A DNA stretch of 64,000 nt from Bacteriovoracales bacterium (lineage in GTDB: Bacteria; Bdellovibrionota; Bacteriovoracia; Bacteriovoracales; Bacteriovoracaceae): assembly GCA_030149295.1 (NCBI GenBank), contig JASBRV010000102.1, positions 1 to 64,000 on the forward strand. Reading direction: 5' to 3'. The position numbers were made by a program, and so were the translations under genes. The notes below the pieces were generated by a model, which was not told where the DNA came from, did not search any database, and saw only the letters and a list, made by a program, of their open reading frames with translations. Of the stretch, positions 26,021-34,051 are shown piece after piece. Position 1 is the first letter of the stretch. Every line of letters starts with the position of its first letter.

Positions 26021-26626
26021 ATGAACAAAGTTTTATTACTATTGAGTTTATTATCTCTTATTGGCTGTGGCTCATTTAAAGCAAAACGTGTTGACTCTAA
26101 TGAGAGTGATGAACGTGCCCTTGAAATTACAGATAAATGGGTTCAGAGAGACACCGAGCAAGTTGTATCTGATACGTTAAAACAAATTGAAAAACACCGT
26201 GGCTTTCAAAGGTATTTGGCCAAAACCGGTCAAAGGCCTAAGATTTTTATTGCCGAAGTTCAAAATGAAACGAGTGAGCCTTATTTTCCTATTCGTGATA
26301 TCAATGATGAACTTCTCTATGAATTTTCTGCTTCAGGAGAATTTGTTCTTATCGATGCCGAAGCAAGAGAAAAACTTCTAAAGGAAATCAAATATCAAAA
26401 TGATGGAATGGTTGATCCTCGCCAAGCTAAAATGATTGGAAAGCAAAGCGGCGCTGATCTTCTGGTATTTGGTGCCATCCGTATGCAGCCAAGAAAAAGA
26501 GATGGAAAAACGATAAAGCAATATTCTGTTAATCTTAGAATGACCAACCTCGAATCTGCGGTAGAGGTTCTTAGAACAAGAGTGAAAATTTCTAAGTTTT
26601 CTGAGCAAAGCTCTACTGGTTGGTAA
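26021..26626 (+). CDS. LpoB-like lipoprotein (penicillin-binding-protein activator family)
   Basis: A 201-residue lipoprotein with signal MNKVLLLLSLLSLIGCGS (lipobox Cys at residue 16). The core matches the YcfM/LpoB family: KIFIAEVQNETSEPYFPIRDI, then DELLYEFSASGEFVLIDAE, then KQSGADLLVFGAI. LpoB in E. coli reaches from the outer membrane to activate PBP1b. AAAGGAG lies six bases before the ATG at 26021, which is preferred to the upstream ATG at 26003. It lies between the LPP20-like pair and the COG3014-like gene. Confidence 0.83.
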   Translation: MNKVLLLLSLLSLIGCGSFKAKRVDSNESDERALEITDKWVQRDTEQVVSDTLKQIEKHRGFQRYLAKTGQRPKIFIAEVQNETSEPYFPIRDINDELLYEFSASGEFVLIDAEAREKLLKEIKYQNDGMVDPRQAKMIGKQSGADLLVFGAIRMQPRKRDGKTIKQYSVNLRMTNLESAVEVLRTRVKISKFSEQSSTGW

Positions 26627-26631
26627 AAAAG

Positions 26632-28140
26632 ATGTTTACAGGCCTCTGTCATACCCGAAATGCCCTAATCCTTATATTAAGTCTTCTTCTCGTCTCCTGT
26701 GGTAGTGCGGGAAGAAGGCAAAATAAGATGCTCCATAATCTTGTAAGAAAAGGGGAGTATGAGAAGGCCGAAAATCTTGTCAAAGGAAAGGACTTTTTCA
26801 ATGAAAAAGAATCAGCGCTCCTCAAACTGCTAGAATTGGGCATGGTTCAGCAGTTGCAGGGGAAATACAGTGAAGCTCTAAAAACCTTTGAAAAAGCACA
26901 AGTCCTAAGCGACAAACTTTTCACAGTTTCCCTCAGTAAAAAAGTAAAAGCCGCTGTTACTAATAGCAACTTTGATAATTATTATGGGGAAAAATATGAA
27001 CGATCAATGATTCGTTATTATCTTTCTCTCAATCACTTTCTCCTTTTTCAAAAAGCGGAGGATGCAAAACAGAAAAGGTTTCATTTGCAGGCTTCTAAGG
27101 CCGTGCTTCTTGAATGGAATAGTCTTCTTGATAGCTATAAAGCTACCAGTGGGGGAGTTGTTGCCTATAAAGACGACCTTTTAGCAAAGACTTTTGGTGC
27201 CTTTGTCCACGAACATGCGGGTACACGCACCGACAAAAAGATCGCTCTCAACCTCTACAAGGAAGCAAAAAAGGTTTTATTTAGAGTTTTCAACACTCTT
27301 GAGACCTATAATTCAAAAAGTACTTCCTTTAAAAAAGATCTTAAGAAACTCAGCAAAATGCCTCTTAAGAAAGTAGAAAAGGATTATGTGGCCCGAACTG
27401 AGCTGGCCAAAGAGTTTCTTAATTTTCTTGATCAAAGAATCTTAAGCTTAAAAAAGAATAAAAAAGAAGAAGCCCTTGTTATTGTAGAAAGTGGCTTCAT
27501 CACTCCTAAAAAGGCAAAGAAGTTTGACTTTCCTATTCCTGCGGCTTTGATGCCTACCAATGTAGGAAAAAAAGACTTTTTAAGTTTTAGCTCTAGAATG
27601 CTTGCCTTATCTGCAGGCACCATTCCCAAAATCTACTTTGAGTTGCCAAAAGTTCCTTATCAGCCTGTTATAGAAAAAGCGTCCCTTGAGGTTCGCCAAA
27701 ACGGTAAAGTAAAGCTTCAAAAGCCCTTAGTTGTGGTAAACCCTCTGGCCAATTTAGCCAGTATGATCATGGAAGAAAAATCAGGCTCTCTTTATGCTAA
27801 AATTGGGGCACGTTTAGCGACCAAGCATATTACAGCATTGGTAGCAGCTTACGGAATTTATAAAGTCACCAAGAAAAAATCGGGTGATTTCCTCGCTAAT
27901 GCGGCAGCGGCTTTATCTTATGCCGCTAGTAATAAGGCAATTGAGGCCAGTGAAAAGGCCGACCTTAGGAGCTGGAGTCTTCTCCCTCATCATTACAAAA
28001 TCACCACCTTGGACCTAGAAGATGGTCAGTACGAATTGGTCTTAAAAAGCCAAAGAGGAGAAGTCTCAAAATCTCAAATCTTAGGAACAGTGGAAATAGA
28101 AAAAGGTAAGGGAAAGATTCTTAGCTATCGTATGCTGTAA
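26632..28140 (+). CDS. COG3014-like lipoprotein with TPR-like N-terminus
   Basis: A 502-residue lipoprotein: signal ending LILSLLLVSCGS (lipobox). Residues about 25-120 contain TPR-like helices (ALLKLLELGMVQQLQGKYSEALKTFEKA), followed by helical repeats and a C-terminal domain with PLANLASMIMEEKSGSLYAKIGARLATKHI. The plan fits the uncharacterised COG3014 lipoproteins, which are often encoded next to LpoB-like and LPP20 genes. A TTG at 26620 is an alternative start; I use ATG 26632, with only a weak ribosome site. It ends the operon. Confidence 0.72.
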   Translation: MFTGLCHTRNALILILSLLLVSCGSAGRRQNKMLHNLVRKGEYEKAENLVKGKDFFNEKESALLKLLELGMVQQLQGKYSEALKTFEKAQVLSDKLFTVSLSKKVKAAVTNSNFDNYYGEKYERSMIRYYLSLNHFLLFQKAEDAKQKRFHLQASKAVLLEWNSLLDSYKATSGGVVAYKDDLLAKTFGAFVHEHAGTRTDKKIALNLYKEAKKVLFRVFNTLETYNSKSTSFKKDLKKLSKMPLKKVEKDYVARTELAKEFLNFLDQRILSLKKNKKEEALVIVESGFITPKKAKKFDFPIPAALMPTNVGKKDFLSFSSRMLALSAGTIPKIYFELPKVPYQPVIEKASLEVRQNGKVKLQKPLVVVNPLANLASMIMEEKSGSLYAKIGARLATKHITALVAAYGIYKVTKKKSGDFLANAAAALSYAASNKAIEASEKADLRSWSLLPHHYKITTLDLEDGQYELVLKSQRGEVSKSQILGTVEIEKGKGKILSYRML

Positions 28141-28238
28141 TTGTTCAAAAAAAGCCTTCAAAGTACTCCCCTGTAGGTAAAAGACAGCTATCCCTGAAGA
28201 TTTTTTTTATTTATATTTTTTTCAGTATACTAAAAGTA

Positions 28239-29582
28239 ATGACTAACAAAAAAAATCTACGATTAATATTCATAAGCTTCACTACTATAAGTGGTTTAAT
28301 TCTTTTTGTGGTGTTCACCGTTAAGGAGAGAAGGATTACGATAGAATCTCAGATAGATCAAAACGCTTGTATAAGCGCTTTGGATTATGCTTCAAAAAGT
28401 GAGAATAAACCCGAAAGTAATTATTTTGTTAGTTGTGACAAACCATTTCCAGTAACTGTATTTTCACTTAAACCCAGTGAATGGATTATTAAATGTCAAA
28501 GTGAACAACCTAATGAAACAATTGGTATACCAATGATTAGTACCAATGATTCAGTATCAAGTGGTCACCCACGTCCCGACTTTTATATTAAATGTGCCAA
28601 GGGTTTTGAGGACTTATATACCCAAATGTCTGTTAGTAAGGCTCAAATTCAAAAAATAAATAAGATAACTGATAAGTGGTTGCTTTTTATTAGCGCTCTC
28701 TTTGTTAGGGATGAAGACAGCGATTTGAATATCGTTGAAAGATTTAAAAATCACTTAGTAAAAAAAGAAGAGGTTAGGAAGTTTTTCTTAAAATATAATG
28801 AAAAAAGTCGTGATAAAAATATTGCAAAAGTTTTTCAAAGACGTAGCTTTAGTGGTCTTAAAGCTAGGTATCAGGAATTGATCTTTAATGAGTGCCAAAA
28901 AGTTCTAAAAAAGAGTGATTACTGCTACAAACGAAGGAAGGCGTTAAGAGAATATCCTGTAAAAACTTACTATGAGATTTTTAGTGCCATTCATTCCAAA
29001 CAGCATTTGTCTATTGAAGAAAAAATCGAAGCTACCAAATTGTGTTATGATGATAAATGGGATGTTCATGCGTGTTATAGATCCAATGTGTCACTAACCA
29101 AGAAACTAACTAACCCAAAGTGTTACTCAAAAGACTTTAAAAAAGATGTTGAAATTTATTTTTTAAAATCTTTTAGAGAGAGGAGTGCATTCAGGAGAAC
29201 AGTTTACGATGTTCAATACTATAAAAACATAAAGTACGAACATAAGGTCATCGATTATTTACAGTTTTCTGAAAATTTGAAGAATGAGAGAATATTTCTT
29301 AATGCAGAGCTTTCTTATGCTGCGGTGGATATTCTTAAAGATCTCAAGTCTACCGAGAGCAAATTAAAGGGTAGCGGCAAGCCTTATCTCGTTGTTACCT
29401 ATAAAAAAATACCATTCTATATCTTTTCACCTTTTGGCCCTAGTGGACAGGTTTTCAAATTCAATGTCATAGGGTTTACACGTGATGGAGCTAAAAGGGA
29501 TCTAAGTTCAATTTGCAATACGTTAGATATCAAAAGATCTCCTCATTCAATTGAAACCATAGAAGCGAAGAATTACTTATAG
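28239..29582 (+). CDS. Unknown membrane-anchored, Cys-containing protein
   Basis: A 447-residue protein not recognised. One N-terminal membrane segment (LRLIFISFTTISGLILFVVF) is followed by a basic stop (KERR), then a largely hydrophilic body with about ten scattered Cys residues (for example SCDKPF, IKCQSE, IKCAKGF, KLCYDDKWDVHACYRSN), suggesting disulfides outside the cytoplasm. The gene is AT-rich compared with its neighbours. A possible -10 (TATACT) occurs about 20 bp before the ATG. No operon partner is close (98 bp upstream, 253 bp downstream). Confidence 0.65.
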   Translation: MTNKKNLRLIFISFTTISGLILFVVFTVKERRITIESQIDQNACISALDYASKSENKPESNYFVSCDKPFPVTVFSLKPSEWIIKCQSEQPNETIGIPMISTNDSVSSGHPRPDFYIKCAKGFEDLYTQMSVSKAQIQKINKITDKWLLFISALFVRDEDSDLNIVERFKNHLVKKEEVRKFFLKYNEKSRDKNIAKVFQRRSFSGLKARYQELIFNECQKVLKKSDYCYKRRKALREYPVKTYYEIFSAIHSKQHLSIEEKIEATKLCYDDKWDVHACYRSNVSLTKKLTNPKCYSKDFKKDVEIYFLKSFRERSAFRRTVYDVQYYKNIKYEHKVIDYLQFSENLKNERIFLNAELSYAAVDILKDLKSTESKLKGSGKPYLVVTYKKIPFYIFSPFGPSGQVFKFNVIGFTRDGAKRDLSSICNTLDIKRSPHSIETIEAKNYL

Positions 29583-29835
29583 CCTAGAATGAGCTTACAC
29601 AAAGCCTTGGTTACTGCTTGGCAGTAGGTTTAATGAGTCATATCGCCTCCCCTGGACCTACCCCATATAATGGTAATTATCGGGGGTAAAAAATAAAGGT
29701 GTGAAAAATTACCGATAACCACTCACTCACCTTTGTGAAAACCCTCTAGTAAATTCTACTGACAGACACCTTATTTTCCTAACAGAAATGATTAAACGAT
29801 AAGCTCCTCTCGAATCTCTTTACTGTGGAGTCGTT
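29583..29835. promoter_or_regulatory. Intergenic region with two hairpins
   Basis: The 253 bases hold no gene. A short hairpin TACTGC-TTG-GCAGTA lies near 29612-29628, and a longer imperfect one at 29670-29697 pairs ACCCC..ATAAT with ATTAT..GGGGT, followed by AAAAAATAAAGG on the plus strand. They could end transcription of the upstream gene or regulate the small secreted gene at 29836. No tRNA is seen. Confidence 0.35.
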
Positions 29836-30159
29836 ATGAAAAACCTATATATATTGATCACAAGTGTACTTTTCTTTCAGGGGCTATCTCTTAACGCTAC
29901 TTGTATTTCACAATCTGAAGCTAAATTTCTCCTCCAAGAAGAACTTGTCATTAATACAGATGAAGAAGTCTATCAAGACCTCAGTGAAATTGAGATCCAA
30001 GTATTGGTTGAAAGTTTAGGATTCAATGAGGAAATGACTTTTTACGAAACAAGTGAATTTATCCGTCACAGAGAATGCCTCTACTCACTAGAGATTCAAT
30101 GTGATGGCCATATAAGCCCCAGAAAAAGGGCTTGTTTGGTTATTCGCTACGATTTTTAA
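29836..30159 (+). CDS. Small exported protein
   Basis: A 107-residue protein with a signal peptide (MKNLYILITSVLFFQGLSLNA) and an acidic mature region containing three to four Cys (TCIS, ECLYS, QCDG, ACLV), probably disulfide-bonded. GTGGAG precedes the ATG. I do not recognise it. Its TAA interlocks with the stop of the convergent 843-residue protein in a 4-bp TTAA. Confidence 0.6.
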   Translation: MKNLYILITSVLFFQGLSLNATCISQSEAKFLLQEELVINTDEEVYQDLSEIEIQVLVESLGFNEEMTFYETSEFIRHRECLYSLEIQCDGHISPRKRACLVIRYDF

Positions 30160-32687
30160 TTTAGATCTCCCTTGAGGTCCACATAGATAAATGTTCTATA
30201 ATAGCCTTTTGGGAGTGTTGCTTCACCAACGTGCTTATATTCCTCCCAAAAACCTTCAGGAACAAAGCCTTTAGAAAAAAGAAATTGCATTCTTCCCATC
30301 TGGGCCTGTCTGGTGTGCATGATCTCGTGAAGAATGGTCTCTTCCCGATCAAGATAGCCCTCGCCCATTGAGATTTCGCTACCAAAGGGGCCGCCGTAAT
30401 TTGAAGCCAAAACGCTATCAGGCTTTCCTTTTTGAAGCAGGCCATCCCTTCGTATCTGAGCTCTTTTGATATCATCTCTGGTAATGAGAAGTTCCTCGCC
30501 ATAGCGATCACTCATATTGCTTGTGTCGCGAACAAGGTGTTCGCCACTGTAATGACCTTCTTCATGATTATGAAGGTGATTGTATTCTTCTAGTTCTTCA
30601 TCGCTGATATAGGCATTCGCATCGTAACGTACCCCATAGATGACGATATTATAGGCGGCGTATCCTGCACCAAAAAGCGCCCCTTTTTTAAGACCCTTTT
30701 GCCAATCACCGTTTTCATAGTAACCAACAATAGCGCCATTGATTCCTTTAAATGCGGTCTTTTCTGCTATTTCAGAAAAAATGTTAAGGGTATTTTGATC
30801 TTCACCAGAAACCACCCAATTAGAAAATTCAGGTGGAAGTTGCTGAATAACTCCTCCTGAAATTCCGCCCACTAACATACCGAGGCGTAAATCTTGACCT
30901 GTGATTAATGATTGCATCGCACCTGTGGCCGCCCCTCGAAAAATGGCATCAGCTGTTCTACCGGCCACAAAACCAGAACTAAAAACTAAAGAGTTTGCAA
31001 GATTCATTGGAGTGTTATCAAGAAGATAATCTTCGACTTCATACCCATATTTCTTTGCCACAATAAAATCATGCACGAGGGTTGTCGCACTAGCGCTGGC
31101 ATAAGCATTTCCAGTAAGACTTGCTACTCCTGTCGCTGTTACAGCTGATGCGATATTTTCAATACTAAAGAGAGTTTTTAGACGGCTCCAAATATTTCTT
31201 GTGACACGTTCGAGGTCGTTTTCTCCGATGACAATTTTCTCTCCCCTCTCATTGAGAATAAAATGACTCTCCCAGGGTCTTTCAGGAAATGTCTTTACAA
31301 GCTCAGGATAAAGATCGAGGGTGAGGCCCCTTTTTGGTCTCCTATTTACTTTCCAGCTTGTAAGGCCCTGGATAACCTCTTTCTTTAGCTCAACTCTTCT
31401 TAAAGATTGAGTAATTAGAGAATGGTTTTTCTTCATCCAGTCTCTAAGAACTAATAAGACTTGGTCATCACCAAAAGAAATTTGTTGCGACCAAGAATGC
31501 TCTTGAACAAGGTCCTCCCACTGCTCTAGATTTTTTTGAATCACCACAGGAGTAATATCTGTTCTGTCCTGATACATATGGCGAAGAATATAGTTAAAGA
31601 TTTCTATCGCTGAGCGAGTGAGAATGATCTCCGTATCAGGCTTTGGATTAGCCTTTTCCAGATAGGTTATTCCATCTCGAATATCCATTTTAAATTCATA
31701 ATAATAACTAGGGTCATTTTGTGTGAGTTCCTCTACTCTTTTGAGATGTTCCTTCCAGTTCACTTCGTTATAAAGCGTTTCAAATTCTTTTTTACTTAAG
31801 TCGCTAAGGTGACTAGCAGTAAGTGGCGTTTTTAACTCTGGATAAAAAGTCGTCTTGAGAGTTTGGGCCAAATGCTTACGATTGGGACTGACAATGATTT
31901 TATTGTAGCGCTCTAAATAGTACTTATAACGAGGATTGGTTATCCTCGCCTTAGAAAGAACACCTAGCTCATCAACGATCGCCATAGCGTTGCTGTCATA
32001 CAAGACAGGCACTAATGATCTCAATTTTCTCGAAAGTTTTCCCTTATTTTCTTGATCGATTCTTCTAAAGAATCGACCAAAGTTCTTTATGGGACCGTTG
32101 GAGCTTAGTTCATTTAATTCAGGGTATAGATCATCAAAACCTTCTTCTTTAAGGAGTCTTAAAACCTGGTGTTGGAAATCGATGAGAGTTAAGTCAATTC
32201 TAAGACTTTTTGCCCTATCATAAATCCCTCCATAGAGAGAATTGCTCAGGGTAAGCCCCGGATTGCCTTCAATAAAAAGGGCGATATCTGAAAAACTTTT
32301 TCTCAGGTGAAATTTACTACTATCATGATAAGAAAAAGCTCCTGACTTATGCTCAATTTTAGCCCCTTCCTTGAATGTTAAAAATTGATGAAATTCTGTC
32401 CTCTTTTTGCAGCTGGTAGAGTAACTCCTCTTTTGACCAAAGCACGAGAGCTCGTATTGAGCACGACCTTCCTCACAAAAGTTCTCCCAAAAATCAAAGG
32501 AACCCTTTTCTTCAACGAGATATTTTTGGCAAGTTTCTAGGTTCTTAAAATGGCCAGACCTTACAGGGCTTTTTTTTGAAGCAACTTTGATGTTACAGAA
32601 ACAGCTTGGCTCTTCTCCTCTTTCAGCATAGGAAGACGCACTTCCAAAAAGGAAAACTAAAATGAATATTATTCGGGGTCCGATCAT
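30156..32687 (-). CDS. Large secreted protein with C-terminal HExxH metallopeptidase motif
   Basis: An 843-residue exported protein: signal peptide MIGPRIIFILVFLFGSASSYA, then a Cys-rich segment (CFCNI, CQKYL, FCEEG, SCFGQKR, SCKKR, residues about 29-92). A long helical middle (about 110-520) follows, then a Gly/Ala-rich hydrophobic stretch (about 520-690; AVTATGVASLTGNAYASASATT, GRTADAIFRGAATGAMQ, GALFGAGYAAYN) that recalls pre-toxin or membrane-inserting regions. Near the C-terminus, ETILHEIMHTRQAQMG (His at about 787) is a zinc HExxH motif of the DUF4157/toxin-peptidase style, with Glu/His candidates for the third ligand 30-37 residues on. It may be a secreted protease or effector; no partner or immunity gene is obvious. 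Confidence 0.7.
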   Translation of the reverse strand: MIGPRIIFILVFLFGSASSYAERGEEPSCFCNIKVASKKSPVRSGHFKNLETCQKYLVEEKGSFDFWENFCEEGRAQYELSCFGQKRSYSTSCKKRTEFHQFLTFKEGAKIEHKSGAFSYHDSSKFHLRKSFSDIALFIEGNPGLTLSNSLYGGIYDRAKSLRIDLTLIDFQHQVLRLLKEEGFDDLYPELNELSSNGPIKNFGRFFRRIDQENKGKLSRKLRSLVPVLYDSNAMAIVDELGVLSKARITNPRYKYYLERYNKIIVSPNRKHLAQTLKTTFYPELKTPLTASHLSDLSKKEFETLYNEVNWKEHLKRVEELTQNDPSYYYEFKMDIRDGITYLEKANPKPDTEIILTRSAIEIFNYILRHMYQDRTDITPVVIQKNLEQWEDLVQEHSWSQQISFGDDQVLLVLRDWMKKNHSLITQSLRRVELKKEVIQGLTSWKVNRRPKRGLTLDLYPELVKTFPERPWESHFILNERGEKIVIGENDLERVTRNIWSRLKTLFSIENIASAVTATGVASLTGNAYASASATTLVHDFIVAKKYGYEVEDYLLDNTPMNLANSLVFSSGFVAGRTADAIFRGAATGAMQSLITGQDLRLGMLVGGISGGVIQQLPPEFSNWVVSGEDQNTLNIFSEIAEKTAFKGINGAIVGYYENGDWQKGLKKGALFGAGYAAYNIVIYGVRYDANAYISDEELEEYNHLHNHEEGHYSGEHLVRDTSNMSDRYGEELLITRDDIKRAQIRRDGLLQKGKPDSVLASNYGGPFGSEISMGEGYLDREETILHEIMHTRQAQMGRMQFLFSKGFVPEGFWEEYKHVGEATLPKGYYRTFIYVDLKGDLN

Positions 32688-32874
32688 CGCTTAGCTCACA
32701 TTAACGGGGTCATTATCAGTTACCATTATCCCTTAAATGGTCTGAATCCCCTTTCTCAAGCACCTAATTACAAGGGGTGCTAAAATTTTAGACAGCTTTA
32801 GATTGACGGAATTTGAAGTATTTAGGCAGATTCAGTACACTTTACGAGAACGATTTAACCCCAAGGAAGGAAAT

Positions 32875-33258
32875 ATGCCAGTAGATATTGGAAAATTGGT
32901 TTTAAGAATCGCTTTTGGCGCTACGATGCTCTTTGCCCATGGTTGGGGGAAATTAGCCAATTTCAGTAACCTAATGAATAAGTTTCCTGATCCTCTCGGC
33001 ATTGGAAATAGCCTCTCTCTTGGGCTCACTATTGGCTCAGAAGTCGTCTGTGCCCTTCTTCTCGTTTTAGGTCTTTTTACTCGTTGGGTATCAATCCCTC
33101 TTATTATTACGATGTTTGTGGCGATGTTTATTGTCCATGGTGGCGATCCTTGGGCCAAGAAGGAAATGGCCTTTCTTTACTTGTGTGGTTACACAGCGTG
33201 CGCCCTTTTAGGAAGTGGTCGCTTTAGTCTTGATTTTCTCATCAGAAAAAAGTCGTAA
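32875..33258 (+). CDS. DoxX-family membrane protein
   Basis: A 127-residue protein with four hydrophobic helices. The DoxX signature is visible in RIAFGATMLFAHGWGKL, the GSEVVCALLLVLGLFTRW helix, and the end segment LYLCGYTACALLGSGRFSLD. DoxX-like proteins are small inner-membrane proteins of uncertain function, sometimes tied to quinone or thiol redox chemistry. The open frame begins at 32803, but the ATG at 32875 has AAGGAAGG just upstream and matches the family N-terminus. Confidence 0.88.
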   Translation: MPVDIGKLVLRIAFGATMLFAHGWGKLANFSNLMNKFPDPLGIGNSLSLGLTIGSEVVCALLLVLGLFTRWVSIPLIITMFVAMFIVHGGDPWAKKEMAFLYLCGYTACALLGSGRFSLDFLIRKKS

Positions 33259-33334
33259 AAATTACATAAATGGGGGAAATTCTCCCTAATTTATCCAAAA
33301 GCGCTAAGGTATTCTCTTAAATCAAGGATACCCT

Positions 33335-33856
33335 ATGCGCTTGACTCTTATTGTCTTTTTCTTGTTCTCATTTAAAGTTTTTGCTCTCATAGATTTCAGC
33401 TCATTTGATATCACAGAATCACAACTTAAGATTCTAAGAAAAATAGAGAAAAAAGGATCCCGTAGCAATGAGTGGCTCTTAAATTTTGCTGGAGCAATGG
33501 AGCGTAATAATCAACGCCAAAGAAATCAAAGAGATATTTATATACCTCCTTACACACCTGAATTATTGGATCAAGTAAGTGCTTGGGCACGTGGAGCAGC
33601 TTTTTCTTCTTTTGCTAAGGCAGCGGGTTTTGAATTTGATAACAAGTCCTACAGAGAGGATTGTCCCAATTGGGCGGTCTTTAATTTTAACCGCGCCCAT
33701 GGAGGCGTTCATATGGGTCGAAGTTTATCAGACTCTGCCTTGAGCCAGTCTCACTTTTTACAGGCCCATTTATCGAAAGACCCTGAGGGATTCAGTGAAT
33801 TATTTTGGAAGGAAGCCCAGGCGCTGGGCTTTGATCAGTATCTTCGCCGTTTATGA
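33335..33856 (+). CDS. Exported protein of unknown function
   Basis: A 173-residue protein with a signal peptide (MRLTLIVFFLFSFKVFA) and a mature part with QLKILRKIEKKGS, a Trp-rich segment and DCPNWAVFNFNRAHGGVHMG, which contains several His and a lone Cys. The spacing does not match a known catalytic motif I can name. AAGGATACCC stands before the ATG. A protein-like antisense reading frame overlaps its last 65 bp. Confidence 0.65.
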   Translation: MRLTLIVFFLFSFKVFALIDFSSFDITESQLKILRKIEKKGSRSNEWLLNFAGAMERNNQRQRNQRDIYIPPYTPELLDQVSAWARGAAFSSFAKAAGFEFDNKSYREDCPNWAVFNFNRAHGGVHMGRSLSDSALSQSHFLQAHLSKDPEGFSELFWKEAQALGFDQYLRRL

Positions 33857-33977
33857 GATCTAAGGCCACACCATAGAGACCCAGGGAGTCTTCAAGAGTC
33901 TCTTTTTCAAATAAAGGAATTCCGACTAATTCATTTGGTTTATTATCCTGTGTATCCATAAGAAAAATGTAGACCAA
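33792..33977 (-). CDS. Possible small antisense gene
   Basis: A 61-codon frame from TTG 33977 (or ATG 33959, 55 codons) reads MDTQDNKPNELVGIPLFEKE and then TLEDSLGLYGVALDLINGED, unusually protein-like for a shadow frame. In the same frame the open sequence continues upstream through RATFDLVSNKALVYIF to a stop near 34070, without a good start or ribosome site. It may be a real small gene, or the remnant of a longer one now overrun by the acyl-CoA dehydrogenase gene. It overlaps the 3' end of the exported-protein gene by 65 bp. Confidence 0.3.
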   Translation of the reverse strand: MVYIFLMDTQDNKPNELVGIPLFEKETLEDSLGLYGVALDLINGEDTDQSPAPGLPSKIIH

Positions 33978-34051
33978 AGCCTTATTGCTGACAAGATCAA
34001 AGGTAGCCCTTACACTATTGGTGCATAAGGACTTAAAATCACGGAGTGATA

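Noticed and set aside
29583-29835. tRNA or small RNA gene
   Set aside because: Short hairpins only; no cloverleaf, anticodon arm or CCA context.
24388-32730. Recurrent TACCATTATC-like motif (about 24388, 29681, 32716) as a shared promoter or operator
   Set aside because: Only three imperfect copies, differing in strand and distance to genes; expected by chance in AT-rich DNA.
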